This document shows, one piece after another, positions 9,482-19,467 of a stretch of DNA of 64,000 nt. Location of the stretch: NCBI RefSeq assembly GCF_000751775.1, contig NZ_CCRF01000064.1:41123-105122 (forward strand), read 5' to 3'. Each line of letters starts with the position of its first letter. Within the stretch, counting starts at the first letter, position 1. The notes beneath the pieces were generated by a model. The model made no database searches, had not been told where the DNA came from, and saw nothing but the letters and a program-made list of their open reading frames with translations. Source of the stretch: Caldibacillus thermoamylovorans (GTDB taxonomy: Bacteria > Bacillota > Bacilli > Bacillales > Caldibacillaceae). The position numbers and the translations under genes were made by a program.

Positions 9482-10364
9482 GTTCATTCCCCTTTCCGTT
9501 TTTCAAAATTGGGAACCCTAGTTTTTCACGTTCTTCATAAAATGTTTGTGCCACTTTTCTGGCTAAATTTCGGCAACGAGCAATATAACCGGTCCGTTCT
9601 GTTACGGAAATGGCCCCTTTTGCATCAAGTAAATTAAATGTATGTGAACATTTTAAAACATAGTCGTATGCCGGATGGACAAGTCCCTCATCCATTTGAC
9701 GAATCGCTTCTTTTTCATAGATATTGAACAAATGGAAAAGCATATCGACATCGGATGTTTCAAATGCATATTTAGAATGCTCATATTCCGGCTGCCCAAA
9801 AATATCACGTACGGTAAAACCTTCCGTCCATTCGAGATCAAAAACATTTTCTTTGTCTTGAATATAGGAAGCCAGTCGTTCAATACCATAAGTAATTTCC
9901 ACGGAGACCGGTTTACATTCCAAACCGCCCACTTGTTGGAAATACGTAAATTGCGTAATTTCCATCCCGTCAAGCCAAACTTCCCAACCGAGTCCCGCAC
10001 AACCCAATGATGGATTTTCCCAGTTATCTTCTACAAAGCGGATATCATGTTCCAATGGATCAATCCCTAAAGCACGTAGAGAGTCTAAGTAAATTTCCTG
10101 GATATGTTCCGGGGATGGTTTCATAATGACTTGGAACTGATGGTGTTGATATAAACGATTTGGGTTTTCCCCATATCTGCCGTCTGCCGGTCTTCTTGAC
10201 GGTTCAACATAAGCCACTCGCCAAGGTTCAGGTCCGATTGCCCGTAAAAACGTATAGGGACTCATCGTTCCGGCTCCCTTTTCCACATCATACGCATTCA
10301 TTAAAATACATCCTTGATCCGCCCAATGCTTTTGCAAGGTTAAAATCATATTTTGGATATTCAT
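9474..10364 (-). CDS. glyQ: Glycyl-tRNA synthetase alpha subunit
   Basis: 296 residues from ATG 10364 behind AGAGGTG. The catalytic class II subunit: motifs typical of GlyQ include [36 protein letters not shown] and [19 protein letters not shown] [14 protein letters not shown]. It binds glycine and ATP and forms glycyl-adenylate. First gene of glyQ-glyS, about 100 bases downstream of the T-box terminator, so its expression should rise when uncharged tRNA-Gly accumulates. Confidence 0.98.
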   Translation of the reverse strand: MNIQNMILTLQKHWADQGCILMNAYDVEKGAGTMSPYTFLRAIGPEPWRVAYVEPSRRPADGRYGENPNRLYQHHQFQVIMKPSPEHIQEIYLDSLRALGIDPLEHDIRFVEDNWENPSLGCAGLGWEVWLDGMEITQFTYFQQVGGLECKPVSVEITYGIERLASYIQDKENVFDLEWTEGFTVRDIFGQPEYEHSKYAFETSDVDMLFHLFNIYEKEAIRQMDEGLVHPAYDYVLKCSHTFNLLDAKGAISVTERTGYIARCRNLARKVAQTFYEEREKLGFPILKNGKGNEHE

Positions 10365-10462
10365 GTGTACACCTCTTTTTAATAATGATGATTCTTTTTA
10401 TTGTTGTTGCAAAAAATGACATCTTTTGACCTATTCCTGCTAAACTTGGCTTTTAGGCGAAC

Positions 10463-10680
10463 AAAAAAACTCTCATCCCTATGCCAATGAACAGCATAGG
10501 GACGAGAGTTTTTCCCGCGGTTCCACCCTATTTGCCGGATTTTTGCCGACCACCTTTATTACAAATTGCTCAGGAACGCCCTTCCTTAATGCTCTATACC
10601 TAGCTTGCACCATCCTAGGTTCGCTCTTATAGAGGTAATTAAGTACTCCTTTCCTTCACAGCAATAAAAAAGTATATTTT
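10463..10680 (-). promoter_or_regulatory. Glycine T-box riboswitch leader of glyQ-glyS
   Basis: The minus strand carries the conserved T-box AGGGTGGAACCGCGGG at 10514-10529, where the TGG bulge pairs with the tRNA acceptor end. By alignment with the well-known B. subtilis glyQS leader, the segment GGGCGTTCCTGAGCAA places a GGC glycine specifier codon at 10578-10580. A stem I region lies upstream. Read-through versus termination is decided between the antiterminator containing the T-box and the terminator at 10469-10509. Confidence 0.95.
10469..10509 (-). terminator. Regulated terminator of the glycine T-box
   Basis: Nearly perfect long stem: ACTCTCATCCCTATGC pairs with GCATAGGGACGAGAGT, followed on the minus strand by seven T residues (10463-10469). 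Its upstream arm overlaps the alternative antiterminator pairing region next to the T-box motif. Confidence 0.93.
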
Positions 10681-10686
10681 TAACGT

Positions 10687-10715
10687 ATCATATCGAAAAA
10701 AATGATTCATGTCAA
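10687..10715 (-). promoter_or_regulatory. Sigma-A promoter of glyQ-glyS
   Basis: Minus strand TTGACA (10710-10715), 17-base spacer, TATGAT (10687-10692): 6/6 and 5/6 matches at ideal spacing, placing the start of the T-box RNA near 10680. Confidence 0.8.
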
Positions 10716-10764
10716 TATCCACCGATTGAGCAGCTAATTTGTTTTCACTGTTGACCAATGAAAG

Positions 10765-11508
10765 TTATTGAAGTTTATCCAACTGTTGTAAAAACTTTTT
10801 CGTTTTTAAATATACACCGGAATATTCTTCATAATAAGCGGATATACATGTCTCAAGTTCCTTTTTTGTAGATTCTTTTACATTAATCGTTCCTAACCGA
10901 TTAAGATCAAAATGAAAAAACAGTCGTAATAAGCGGATGGTCGCTTGGTTAACCTTTAAATGATGCGGATCATGATGCAGGCAATGTTCACATAAAATAC
11001 CGGCCTCTTTAATTGAAAAAACAAATGGACCGTCCTGATTTCCACAAATGGCGCAACAGTCAAAATTTGGACGCAACCCTAAAACGGGCAGCATTTTTAT
11101 CTCGAAAATATTTTTGATAATTTGAGGTTCATATCCCTCGTCTATATATTTCAAGGTTTGATATAACAATTCAAATAAAAAAGGGTTGTTCTTACGCTCG
11201 TCGGTACTTTTATCTAATAATTCAACTATGTATGAAGCATAAGCCGTGGAGATCAAATCATTCGTGATTGAGCGAAATATCTCAATGATTTCACCTTGTT
11301 GGATTGTTCCTAAACCTTGACCGGTGAAACAAAGAAAATACCCATAAGTAAAAGGCTGTGACACAGAGGCAAGCCGGCTGTTTGGTTTTTTCGCTCCTCT
11401 GGCCACAGCGCCAAATTTTCCGATTTCACGGGAATAAATGGTCAATATTTTATTCGTTTCTCCATAATCGATCGAGCGCAGAACAATACCTTCAACTTTT
11501 TGAAGCAT
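10765..11508 (-). CDS. recO: DNA repair protein RecO
   Basis: 247 residues from ATG 11508. N-terminal OB fold (VEGIVLRSIDYGETNKILTIYSREIGK), helical middle, and a C-terminal zinc-finger-like cluster with CAICGNQ and CEHCLHH (two CxxC pairs, about residues 150-185). RecO loads RecA onto single-stranded DNA coated by SSB, working with RecF and RecR. It follows yqzL with a 33-base gap, in the era-yqzL-recO order usual for Bacillus. Confidence 0.95.
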   Translation of the reverse strand: MLQKVEGIVLRSIDYGETNKILTIYSREIGKFGAVARGAKKPNSRLASVSQPFTYGYFLCFTGQGLGTIQQGEIIEIFRSITNDLISTAYASYIVELLDKSTDERKNNPFLFELLYQTLKYIDEGYEPQIIKNIFEIKMLPVLGLRPNFDCCAICGNQDGPFVFSIKEAGILCEHCLHHDPHHLKVNQATIRLLRLFFHFDLNRLGTINVKESTKKELETCISAYYEEYSGVYLKTKKFLQQLDKLQ

Positions 11509-11541
11509 TGAAGGTCACCATCCGATTTTAACGTAAAGGTT

Positions 11542-11682
11542 TCAGGTCACAGAAATATCAACATCAGCTAGTTCTAGATCATTTTCTGGTGCTTCTTCCA
11601 TTTCTTTTGATAATTCCTTGTAAAGGAGATATGTGTCAATATTTCCTGTTTGGGTAAAAACCTTCCAAGTAAAATGTAACAT
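11542..11682 (-). CDS. yqzL: Small conserved protein YqzL
   Basis: 46 residues from ATG 11682, well placed behind AAAGGTGGGG. The peptide opens MLHFTWKVFTQTGNIDTYLL and ends with an acidic tail. It matches the short YqzL proteins found between era and recO in Bacillus. No membrane segment and no known domain; its function is unknown. Position, length and start signal make it a real gene despite its size. Confidence 0.85.
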   Translation of the reverse strand: MLHFTWKVFTQTGNIDTYLLYKELSKEMEEAPENDLELADVDISVT

Positions 11683-11811
11683 GGAAATCCCCACCTTTCA
11701 AATTTTTAAACTAGCTAAGACCTTAACCTAATCGTTATGTTTTCCTTACTTTAAAAAAATCATAAGTTACAGATTTTGTCATTTTCTTAATCATTGGCGA
11801 CAACAAAATCA

Positions 11812-13150
<1,339 letters not shown>

Positions 13151-13341
13151 TTACTATAAAAATATCCATTTGTTAATAGTCAATTTGTAGAATAGACTAA
13201 CTCTTTTATATTTTCGAATTATAGGCATTAATACTAAGCGTTTAAAAAGATTTTACGAAAAAATCCGGCCTTTCGTGTTTGTTGGTTAGAAAAATCTGTA
13301 GTTAGCCTCATTTAAGGCTATACCTTAGAAGGAAATTTCAA

Positions 13342-13704
13342 TTAATCAATGAAAAAGATATAAAGCTTGGAACCAAACAGCAAAATTCCAATAATCACAC
13401 TTGTTACAGCGGAAATGAGACAGGCAGCCGCAGCAATATCTTTTGCCTCTTTCGCCAGCGGATGATATTTCGGACTCACCAAATCGACGGTCCGTTCAAT
13501 AGCGGTATTGATTAATTCAGCAATAATCACAACGGCTATAGTTAGGATAAGAATCATCCACTCAGAAATGGTTAGCTGAAAGACAAAGCCAAAAACGATC
13601 ACAAGGAAAGCTGCAATCATATGTACTTTTAAATTTCTTTCACGTTTAAAAGCGGTCATTAATCCTTCAAATGCATAGCGAAAAGATAAAAAGAATCTCC
13701 TCAT
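13342..13704 (-). CDS. dgkA: Undecaprenol kinase (diacylglycerol-kinase family)
   Basis: 120 residues from ATG 13704, behind GGGAAGG. Small membrane enzyme with three helices; family signature in AELINTAIERTVDLVSP (catalytic Glu and metal-binding residues) followed by AKDIAAAACLISA. In Gram-positive bacteria these enzymes phosphorylate undecaprenol rather than diacylglycerol, feeding the lipid carrier pool for wall synthesis. It follows ybeY after 13 bases, so pgpH-ybeY-dgkA look co-transcribed. A 225-base gap then separates it from cdd. Confidence 0.93.
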   Translation of the reverse strand: MRRFFLSFRYAFEGLMTAFKRERNLKVHMIAAFLVIVFGFVFQLTISEWMILILTIAVVIIAELINTAIERTVDLVSPKYHPLAKEAKDIAAAACLISAVTSVIIGILLFGSKLYIFFID

Positions 13705-13717
13705 GGTAGAACCTTCC

Positions 13718-14188
13718 CTACCTGGTTAATCCAAACTCTTGGAGAATTTCTTCTTGTCTCGAAAACATTTGCTGCTCTTCTTCTTTTGTTCCGTGATCAT
13801 AGCCCAACAAGTGTAAAAACCCGTGAACAGCAAGGAAACCCAATTCTCTCATAAACGAATGACCATATTCCTCTGCTTGCTGTTTTGCTCTTGGTATGGA
13901 AATGATGATATCACCTAACACACGCGGCATATCTTGTCCGATAATTTCCATTTCACCTTCTGTATTTTCCTCCAAAGCAAAGGAAATCACATCAGTCGGA
14001 CGATCGATTCCTCGATATTCCCGGTTAATTTCATGAATCTTTTCATTATCGACAAAAGTTAAAGATAACTCGCTGTCTCCGGTTACTTCTTCCCGTTTCG
14101 CCGCTAATTGTAATAACTGTAATATTTGTTGCACTTGTTCCGGTGCTAATTCTCCTGTTTCGTCTATATAGTCAATTTCTAATGTCAT
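13718..14188 (-). CDS. ybeY: Endoribonuclease / 16S rRNA maturation factor YbeY
   Basis: 156 residues from ATG 14188; AAAGGTG sits seven bases before it, while the GTG at 14197 overlaps that site. UPF0054 family with the zinc motif HGFLHLLGYDH (three histidines). It takes part in 16S rRNA 3' processing and ribosome quality control. Its ribosome site is formed by the last codons of pgpH, whose stop (14194-14196) lies six bases before the chosen start, so translation is likely coupled. Confidence 0.96.
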   Translation of the reverse strand: MTLEIDYIDETGELAPEQVQQILQLLQLAAKREEVTGDSELSLTFVDNEKIHEINREYRGIDRPTDVISFALEENTEGEMEIIGQDMPRVLGDIIISIPRAKQQAEEYGHSFMRELGFLAVHGFLHLLGYDHGTKEEEQQMFSRQEEILQEFGLTR

Positions 14189-14193
14189 TTTTT

Positions 14194-16341
14194 TCACCTT
14201 TCATTTTTTATTTCCGGATATTCGATCCGATTATGGAAGATGCCATGTAGAGTTTCTAACAATGTTTTTTCAATAATCGTCAGTTCTTTAAACGTTAGGT
14301 CGCAATCACTCAATTGCCCGTCATTTAACTTATCTTTAATAATATTTTTTACCAGCTGTTCAATTTTTTCCATCGTCGGATTCGCCATCGAACGGACTGC
14401 CGCTTCAACACTATCGGCGATGCTTATCACAGCAATTTCTTTCGTTTGCGGTTTCGGGCCCGGATAGCGAAAATCATTTTCACTTACATCTTTCCCCATT
14501 TCTTTCGCTTTATGGTAAAAAAATTTCAAAAAACTTGTTCCGTGATGCTGTACTGCCACATCAACGATTTCTTTAGGCATTCGATGGGCTTTTAGTATTT
14601 CAGCCCCTTCAGTTGTGTGGGTAATGATGATATCCCGACTTTGTTCCGGTGTCAATCGATCATGCGGGTTGCTCATATTCATTTGATTTTCGATAAAAAA
14701 GCTTGGTCTTTTCGTTTTCCCGATATCATGGTAGTAGCTTGCCACTCTTGCTAATAACCCATTGGCTCCAATGGCTTCACATGCACCTTCCGCTAAATTT
14801 GCGACCATTACACTATGATGATAGGTACCGGGGGCAACCGTTAAGATTTTTTTCAATAAAGGGTGATTTGGATTCGATAGTTCGATTAATTTCATCGTTG
14901 ATAAAATGCCAAACCCTGCTTCAAAAAATGGTAATAGTCCGATCGTTAATACAGACGAAAGGACGCCGGAGAAAATTGCCATCACTACATAAAACAAATA
15001 ATGAATGCCGGAAAACTTTGAATTTGGAATAAAGAGCATGGCAACAATAACAACAATATTCACGAGCGCTACAAACAGACCTGCTTGAAAAATTTTTGTG
15101 CGATGATTTTGATTTGTTAAAAAGAATAGCCCACTTAATCCGCTAAATAAAATGTACAGGCTAATGATTAAATGAAAAGGACCGGATGTTTGGCTATTAA
15201 AAATAATCGCACCACTTGCGGCTAAAATTACCGTACCGATAAAACCGAGGCGATCATTAAGCAGTATTTTTATGAGCATTGAACACATGGCTGCCGGAAA
15301 AATGATGGCCAAATCAACATTATCAACCGGAATCAAACTGATCCCTTTCATGATTATGAATGAAATAATCAATATGGTACCGAAAATTAGTAATTCCTTT
15401 TGCTGATTTTGATCTTGCCGCTTATATCCCCGAAAATAGGAGAATATACTTGCTAAAAGAATAAGAACAAATAAAAGTAAGCCGATAAAAGGCAGATGCG
15501 AATTATTATTATCCAATAGACCGAGCAATTGAAGTTGCCGGTAAATTTCTTGATCAATTAATTGGCCTTCTTCCACAATAATTTGTCCCTGCAAAATCCG
15601 TACAGGTTCAACATTTTCACTCGCCTGTTTTTTTAATTCTTCCGTGGCTTTCGGATCATAAAATTCATTTTGGATAATCGCATATCGGCCGAGCTCAATC
15701 GTTGCATTTTTTAAATCTTGCGGCAATGAAATATAGCGAATTTGATCTTCCACTTTTTTCTTTGCGTTTTCCACTTCATTTGCGGAAATTCGTTCGGTCA
15801 TAACTTTATTGACTGCTGTTACCGCTGCGTCTTTTGCTATTGATAAATCGGTTTTTGTATGGTTTACAAGAGCTTTAAGCGTTGTTTCCGAAAGATCATT
15901 GTTTACAGTATTGGTAAGTTTTTCCTTTAGCCATTCCAATCGCTCATTTTCTGACGGTACACTTACCGGACTGTCAGGAGTTTCGGTCGCCGCTGATTTT
16001 TTTACCAGTTCATTTTGCAAGTCAATAGCTGAATCAAAGATGGAACTAATCAAATCAACACGGTTTTGCGCATATTCTTGTTTCATCACATATTGTGGTT
16101 TAACTTGACTAACCACTTCATTCCGTTTTTTTTCAGTTTGTTCTTTATCCTCAATTGTAATCGGAGAACGTATTGTTTCCTTTGCAATCGAAAATTGTTC
16201 CACATCCAATTTAGCCGGTTTGACATTACTGTACATGGAGAAAAACATGACCAAGCCGATAGTAAGAAAGACCATCCAGTAGGTCAGCTTTTTATTCAAT
16301 TTGACTAGTCTTTTCATGAAAAACTTTTTATTTGTTTTCAC
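14194..16341 (-). CDS. pgpH: 7TM-HD cyclic-di-AMP phosphodiesterase PgpH (YqfF)
   Basis: 715 residues from GTG 16341, about 10 bases after GGGGG; an ATG eight codons later has no ribosome site. One N-terminal membrane helix (about 12-32), a large extracellular 7TMR-HDED domain (about 40-280), seven membrane helices (about 290-490) and a cytoplasmic HD phosphohydrolase domain with HHSVMVANL, YYHDIGK, and further histidines in IITHTTEGAEIL and VQHHGTS. Homologues cut c-di-AMP to pApA and so affect potassium and wall homeostasis. First gene of the pgpH-ybeY-dgkA run, with its own promoter candidate. Confidence 0.96.
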   Translation of the reverse strand: MKTNKKFFMKRLVKLNKKLTYWMVFLTIGLVMFFSMYSNVKPAKLDVEQFSIAKETIRSPITIEDKEQTEKKRNEVVSQVKPQYVMKQEYAQNRVDLISSIFDSAIDLQNELVKKSAATETPDSPVSVPSENERLEWLKEKLTNTVNNDLSETTLKALVNHTKTDLSIAKDAAVTAVNKVMTERISANEVENAKKKVEDQIRYISLPQDLKNATIELGRYAIIQNEFYDPKATEELKKQASENVEPVRILQGQIIVEEGQLIDQEIYRQLQLLGLLDNNNSHLPFIGLLLFVLILLASIFSYFRGYKRQDQNQQKELLIFGTILIISFIIMKGISLIPVDNVDLAIIFPAAMCSMLIKILLNDRLGFIGTVILAASGAIIFNSQTSGPFHLIISLYILFSGLSGLFFLTNQNHRTKIFQAGLFVALVNIVVIVAMLFIPNSKFSGIHYLFYVVMAIFSGVLSSVLTIGLLPFFEAGFGILSTMKLIELSNPNHPLLKKILTVAPGTYHHSVMVANLAEGACEAIGANGLLARVASYYHDIGKTKRPSFFIENQMNMSNPHDRLTPEQSRDIIITHTTEGAEILKAHRMPKEIVDVAVQHHGTSFLKFFYHKAKEMGKDVSENDFRYPGPKPQTKEIAVISIADSVEAAVRSMANPTMEKIEQLVKNIIKDKLNDGQLSDCDLTFKELTIIEKTLLETLHGIFHNRIEYPEIKNER

Positions 16342-16614
16342 ACTCGTCAGGCCCCCAAAAAAGGTACGTTCGTATATTATTGTACAGAATTTTTCTGCTA
16401 AATTGTAGTAATAATAGATTATACGTTAAATATAGATTTCCAGCAAGGTTGCCCGTACGATCAGTTGGAATTTTTTTGTTACAGATAAAGTGGCCGATTT
16501 TGGTTAAATCCCGATGAAAGCAATTTTTAATCAACTATTAAAGCAAAAAAGCAATGGGTTGTGAAACCTATCGCAAGCCAAGAGAAAATCTAATTATTAA
16601 TAAAATGCAAAAGA
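16342..16614. other. Non-coding gap upstream of pgpH
   Basis: About 270 bases without a credible gene; it contains the pgpH promoter candidate (16418-16446) and is bounded on the right by the phoH hairpin. Confidence 0.6.
16418..16446 (-). promoter_or_regulatory. Candidate sigma-A promoter for pgpH
   Basis: Minus strand TTGCTG (16441-16446), 17-base spacer, perfect TATAAT (16418-16423), about 77 bases before the start codon. The -35 matches only 3 of 6. Confidence 0.45.
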
Positions 16615-16692
16615 GGCTGTCCGCTTAACCCGACAACCGTAACGAACCACCCCATAACCTTCAACGATTGCCGGGTATTTTTTGGTACAGCC
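16615..16692 (-). terminator. Large RNA hairpin immediately after phoH
   Basis: Begins at the base after the phoH stop codon. The outer stem GGCTGT / ACAGCC encloses a 13-pair stem, ACCCGGCAATCGT with ACGGTTGTCGGGT, which is complete in minus-strand RNA if two G-U pairs are allowed, around a loop of about 20 bases. TCTTTTGC follows, so it probably ends the yqfC-yqfD-phoH transcript. Confidence 0.6.
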
Positions 16693-17646
16693 TTAATTTG
16701 TATCAAAATGCTCGTACGCATGAATAATCTTCGCAACTAATGGATGGCGTACAACATCACTTTCTTCCAAATAAACGAAAGCAATATCCGGGATGTTCTT
16801 TAAAATCTTTTCCACCGACGAAAGACCAGAATGTATCCCACGTGGTAAGTCAATTTGTGTTAAGTCCCCGGTAATGACCATTTTTGAACCAAAACCGAGT
16901 CTTGTTAAAAACATCTTCATTTGCGCCTGCGTTGTATTTTGTGCTTCATCAAGAATAACAAAAGCATCGTCTAGTGTACGGCCACGCATATAAGCAAGCG
17001 GAGCAATTTCAATCGATCCGCGTTCGATTAATCTTTGGGTATGTTCTTGTCCAAGGACATCATGAAGTGCATCATATAATGGTCTTAAATAAGGATCAAC
17101 TTTTTCTTTTAAGTCCCCAGGCAAAAACCCTAAACTTTCTCCCGCTTCCACAGCCGGACGGGTTAAAATGATTCGCTTCACCAGATTATTTTTTAGCGCA
17201 TGAACGGCCAATACAACTGCCAAATAAGTTTTTCCTGTACCGGCCGGGCCAATTCCGAAAACAAGATCATGATTTTTTATTGAATGAACATATTGACGCT
17301 GACCCAATGTCTTTACACGAATCGGTTTTCCTTTTGCATTCCTCGTAATTTCTTCTTTATATAATTCATTAAAATATTCGATTGTCCCCTGTTTTTCCAT
17401 TTGTAAGGCTAATGAAACATCACGAGGGCTAATCGTAATTCCTTTTTTAACATTTTGGTGAAGGGCGTTTATAATATGTTTCGCCGATTGGATATTCGCT
17501 TCTTCACCTGTAATCCGGATCACTTCACCTCTTGTCGTGATCGAAACACCCAACTCATTTTCAATCAGTTTCAAATGGCTGTCTGCTGTTCCGAATAAAA
17601 CAATCGGATTTTCTAAATCATCTAAAGGATATTCTAGTGTATTCAA
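16693..17646 (-). CDS. phoH: PhoH-like ATPase
   Basis: 317 residues if TTG 17646 is used; AGGGG lies 10 bases before it, whereas GTG 17658 directly abuts that site. N-terminal KH-like region (about 20-90), then a P-loop ATPase core: Walker A GPAGTGKTYLAV, Walker B DAFVILDEAQN, and the sensor GDLTQIDLP. The related YbeZ partners YbeY in ribosome maturation; here phoH is close to ybeY but separated by pgpH. It follows yqfD immediately. The start is uncertain by up to four codons. Confidence 0.93.
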   Translation of the reverse strand: MNTLEYPLDDLENPIVLFGTADSHLKLIENELGVSITTRGEVIRITGEEANIQSAKHIINALHQNVKKGITISPRDVSLALQMEKQGTIEYFNELYKEEITRNAKGKPIRVKTLGQRQYVHSIKNHDLVFGIGPAGTGKTYLAVVLAVHALKNNLVKRIILTRPAVEAGESLGFLPGDLKEKVDPYLRPLYDALHDVLGQEHTQRLIERGSIEIAPLAYMRGRTLDDAFVILDEAQNTTQAQMKMFLTRLGFGSKMVITGDLTQIDLPRGIHSGLSSVEKILKNIPDIAFVYLEESDVVRHPLVAKIIHAYEHFDTN

Positions 17647-17660
17647 AAATGACAACACCC

Positions 17661-18866
17661 CTAATTTTGAATAATTGGCTCTTCTTGCGGAATAATCGGT
17701 TCTTCTTTTGCAATATTTTCAATCACATCGTAAGTTACCAATAATTTTAATTTACCATTCTCTACCTTTTCATGCAAAACTTTTTCTTCCACAATTTTAG
17801 CATCTTTCGGGATCGATTCAATGACATTCTTCTTTGCAATGGATAAAGCCAATTGTTTTGCTTCTTCCTCATTATATGCTTTTTCATGAATTTCGACTTC
17901 CCGAATGGTAGTTTTCTCAATAGCTATAGGCAACGTCCATTTTAAAAACTTTATCGCCGTCTCGTCTTGCTCTTGTTGTTTATTTTGATATTGCACTTTT
18001 TTAAATCCCCAAATCGGTATCGATAAATGACCGATTTTAATTGCCGTCCGTCTCACTTCATTACCAGTCATTAATTCAAATTGATTGTGTAATTGAACCT
18101 CCACTTCGGTATCATACCATGTTTTACCGAAAATTTCTCCCTTAGCAGATACATATTGAGGTTCATCCTCTTTGCCGATAATCCCAGAGACTAAAAGCTG
18201 ACCCGGTTTGACAAAATCATGAACAGAAATGACAGGCTGTCCTTTTTCAACGAAATAATCTACAATGACAGCCTCTTTTTTCGCAACGAGATGCTGAGGA
18301 CCTTTTTTCTCCTGTGGTTCCGGCTGCTCTTTTTCAACCACTTGAAAATGATAGGTTGTCCCTTTTAACTCCACACCAATCCAAGTAATATCTTCATTCA
18401 TATTGGAAAGCTTTCGCTGAATGGTTTCCGGGTCATCAATAAAAAATTGAAATCCACCTTTTCTTACTCCTAGTTGTTTCAATTGATTGGTGATTTTATA
18501 CTCTACTTCCGGACTTGCACCTTTTATTTCAATTTTCCAAATCATATTGGATAATAGTAGCACAATAAAGAGGGCAATGACGGCACCGAGCAAAAAACCT
18601 GCATTTTTCTTTAATCTTTTCAAGTAGAAAGGAAACCCTGCTTTTTTAATAAATCTAACTTTTACTTGATGATAATGAACGGCTTGTCTAAGAAAGGGAA
18701 CGTCTTTTATAAACATTTGGAATGTGACTGCATTAGGCTCGACACGTTTAACATTCCAAATTTGTACCTTATCCCTGGTTAGTTGGTTGATAAAACGCTC
18801 CATTCCTTTCCCTTCAATTTTTACGGTTAAATGACCCGATAATTTGTGAAACCATAAATTTTTCAT
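17661..18866 (-). CDS. yqfD: Sporulation membrane protein YqfD
   Basis: 401 residues from ATG 18866 behind GGGGTGAGG; a longer frame to 18905 is less likely. One membrane helix near residues 90-110 (AGFLLGAVIALFIVLLLSN) follows a cytoplasmic N-terminal domain; the remainder is outside, with a FtsQ/POTRA-like and beta-rich region. In B. subtilis yqfD is sigma-E dependent, expressed in the mother cell with yqfC and needed for efficient sporulation. It is separated from yqfC by about 220 bases containing a repeat, and runs into phoH. Confidence 0.9.
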   Translation of the reverse strand: MKNLWFHKLSGHLTVKIEGKGMERFINQLTRDKVQIWNVKRVEPNAVTFQMFIKDVPFLRQAVHYHQVKVRFIKKAGFPFYLKRLKKNAGFLLGAVIALFIVLLLSNMIWKIEIKGASPEVEYKITNQLKQLGVRKGGFQFFIDDPETIQRKLSNMNEDITWIGVELKGTTYHFQVVEKEQPEPQEKKGPQHLVAKKEAVIVDYFVEKGQPVISVHDFVKPGQLLVSGIIGKEDEPQYVSAKGEIFGKTWYDTEVEVQLHNQFELMTGNEVRRTAIKIGHLSIPIWGFKKVQYQNKQQEQDETAIKFLKWTLPIAIEKTTIREVEIHEKAYNEEEAKQLALSIAKKNVIESIPKDAKIVEEKVLHEKVENGKLKLLVTYDVIENIAKEEPIIPQEEPIIQN

Positions 18867-19007
18867 AACCTCACCCCATCTGCCAACCTTCTTTTTGCCG
18901 ATCAAGTGAAGATTCTATCTACACTTGAACGGCTCTCTTCGCCGAGTTCTTATATGTACATCCCATTCGTGCAAGTGGTATTCAAGCCATCCAGCGGTTT
19001 TGCCCCC

Positions 19008-19117
19008 GCCGAATGGTTGTTGTTCTGATATAAAGAGCCCCAGTTAGACTTGAAAAAACGGGCAAATAGTAAACTCTGCCGAATAGTATTTACTCTGGTA
19101 TAAAGAGCACCTGTTCA
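19008..19117. repeat. Two imperfect 70-base-period repeats at the end of yqfC
   Basis: GCCGAATGG...TCTGATATAAAGAGCCCC (from 19008) recurs as GCCGAATAG...TCTGGTATAAAGAGCACC (from 19078). The right copy overlaps the last codons and stop of yqfC, so the left copy looks like a worn duplicate of the gene's 3' end. Confidence 0.65.
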
Positions 19118-19374
19118 ATTTTCCCTTCCAACAATATTTCTTCAGGTAAAATCGTTTTAATGACAAATGCTTTTCCTTTAATCAATAATTGCCCTTGACT
19201 TAATAAAATACGGATTTCTTTATCTGAAAAGGAGAGTAGTCCCTTATGATTTTCAATATAAATATGAATTTGTCCCACCATGGTTATCCGGGGAAAATCC
19301 ATCATAACATCTTCCGGGAGATCCAGCTGATTTGTAATCCATCTGCGCATTTTCTGTCTCCATTTTTTCGCCAA
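19090..19374 (-). CDS. yqfC: Sporulation protein YqfC
   Basis: 94 residues from TTG 19374, eight bases after AAAGGGGG. Family YqfC/YabP-like: a small beta-rich protein (DFPRITMVGQIHIYIENHKGLLSF) with a basic N-terminus. In B. subtilis it is made in the mother cell under sigma-E together with YqfD. Unusually, the ribosome site lies in the 3' arm of a hairpin (19381-19419), which should hide it when folded. The gene's 3' end carries a repeated segment. Family call is secure; molecular role is unknown. Confidence 0.88.
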   Translation of the reverse strand: MAKKWRQKMRRWITNQLDLPEDVMMDFPRITMVGQIHIYIENHKGLLSFSDKEIRILLSQGQLLIKGKAFVIKTILPEEILLEGKIEQVLFIPE

Positions 19375-19380
19375 AAAAGA

Positions 19381-19419
19381 AACCCCCTTTCATTCATAAT
19401 TATGAATGGAAAGAGGGTT
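19381..19419 (-). terminator. Hairpin between the floA unit and yqfC that contains the yqfC ribosome site
   Basis: AACCCCCTTTCATTCAT (19381-19397) pairs with ATGAATGGAAAGAGGGTT (19402-19419) around a 4-base loop. On the minus strand a TTTCTTTTTT run follows, so it resembles a terminator for the upstream genes; its 3' arm is also the AAAGGGGG of yqfC. Confidence 0.75.
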
Positions 19420-19467
19420 CTAGCACTATTTTTCTTATTTCATTTTATTTCAAAGTAAGGAAGCACA

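Noticed and set aside
10463..10680. Protein-mediated or leader-peptide attenuator for glyQ-glyS
   Set aside because: The exact T-box motif and a GGC specifier in the expected place identify a T-box; no leader peptide is seen.
13305..13323. Terminator after dgkA (TAGCCT / AGGCTA)
   Set aside because: Six pairs and only a distant T-run; too weak to call.
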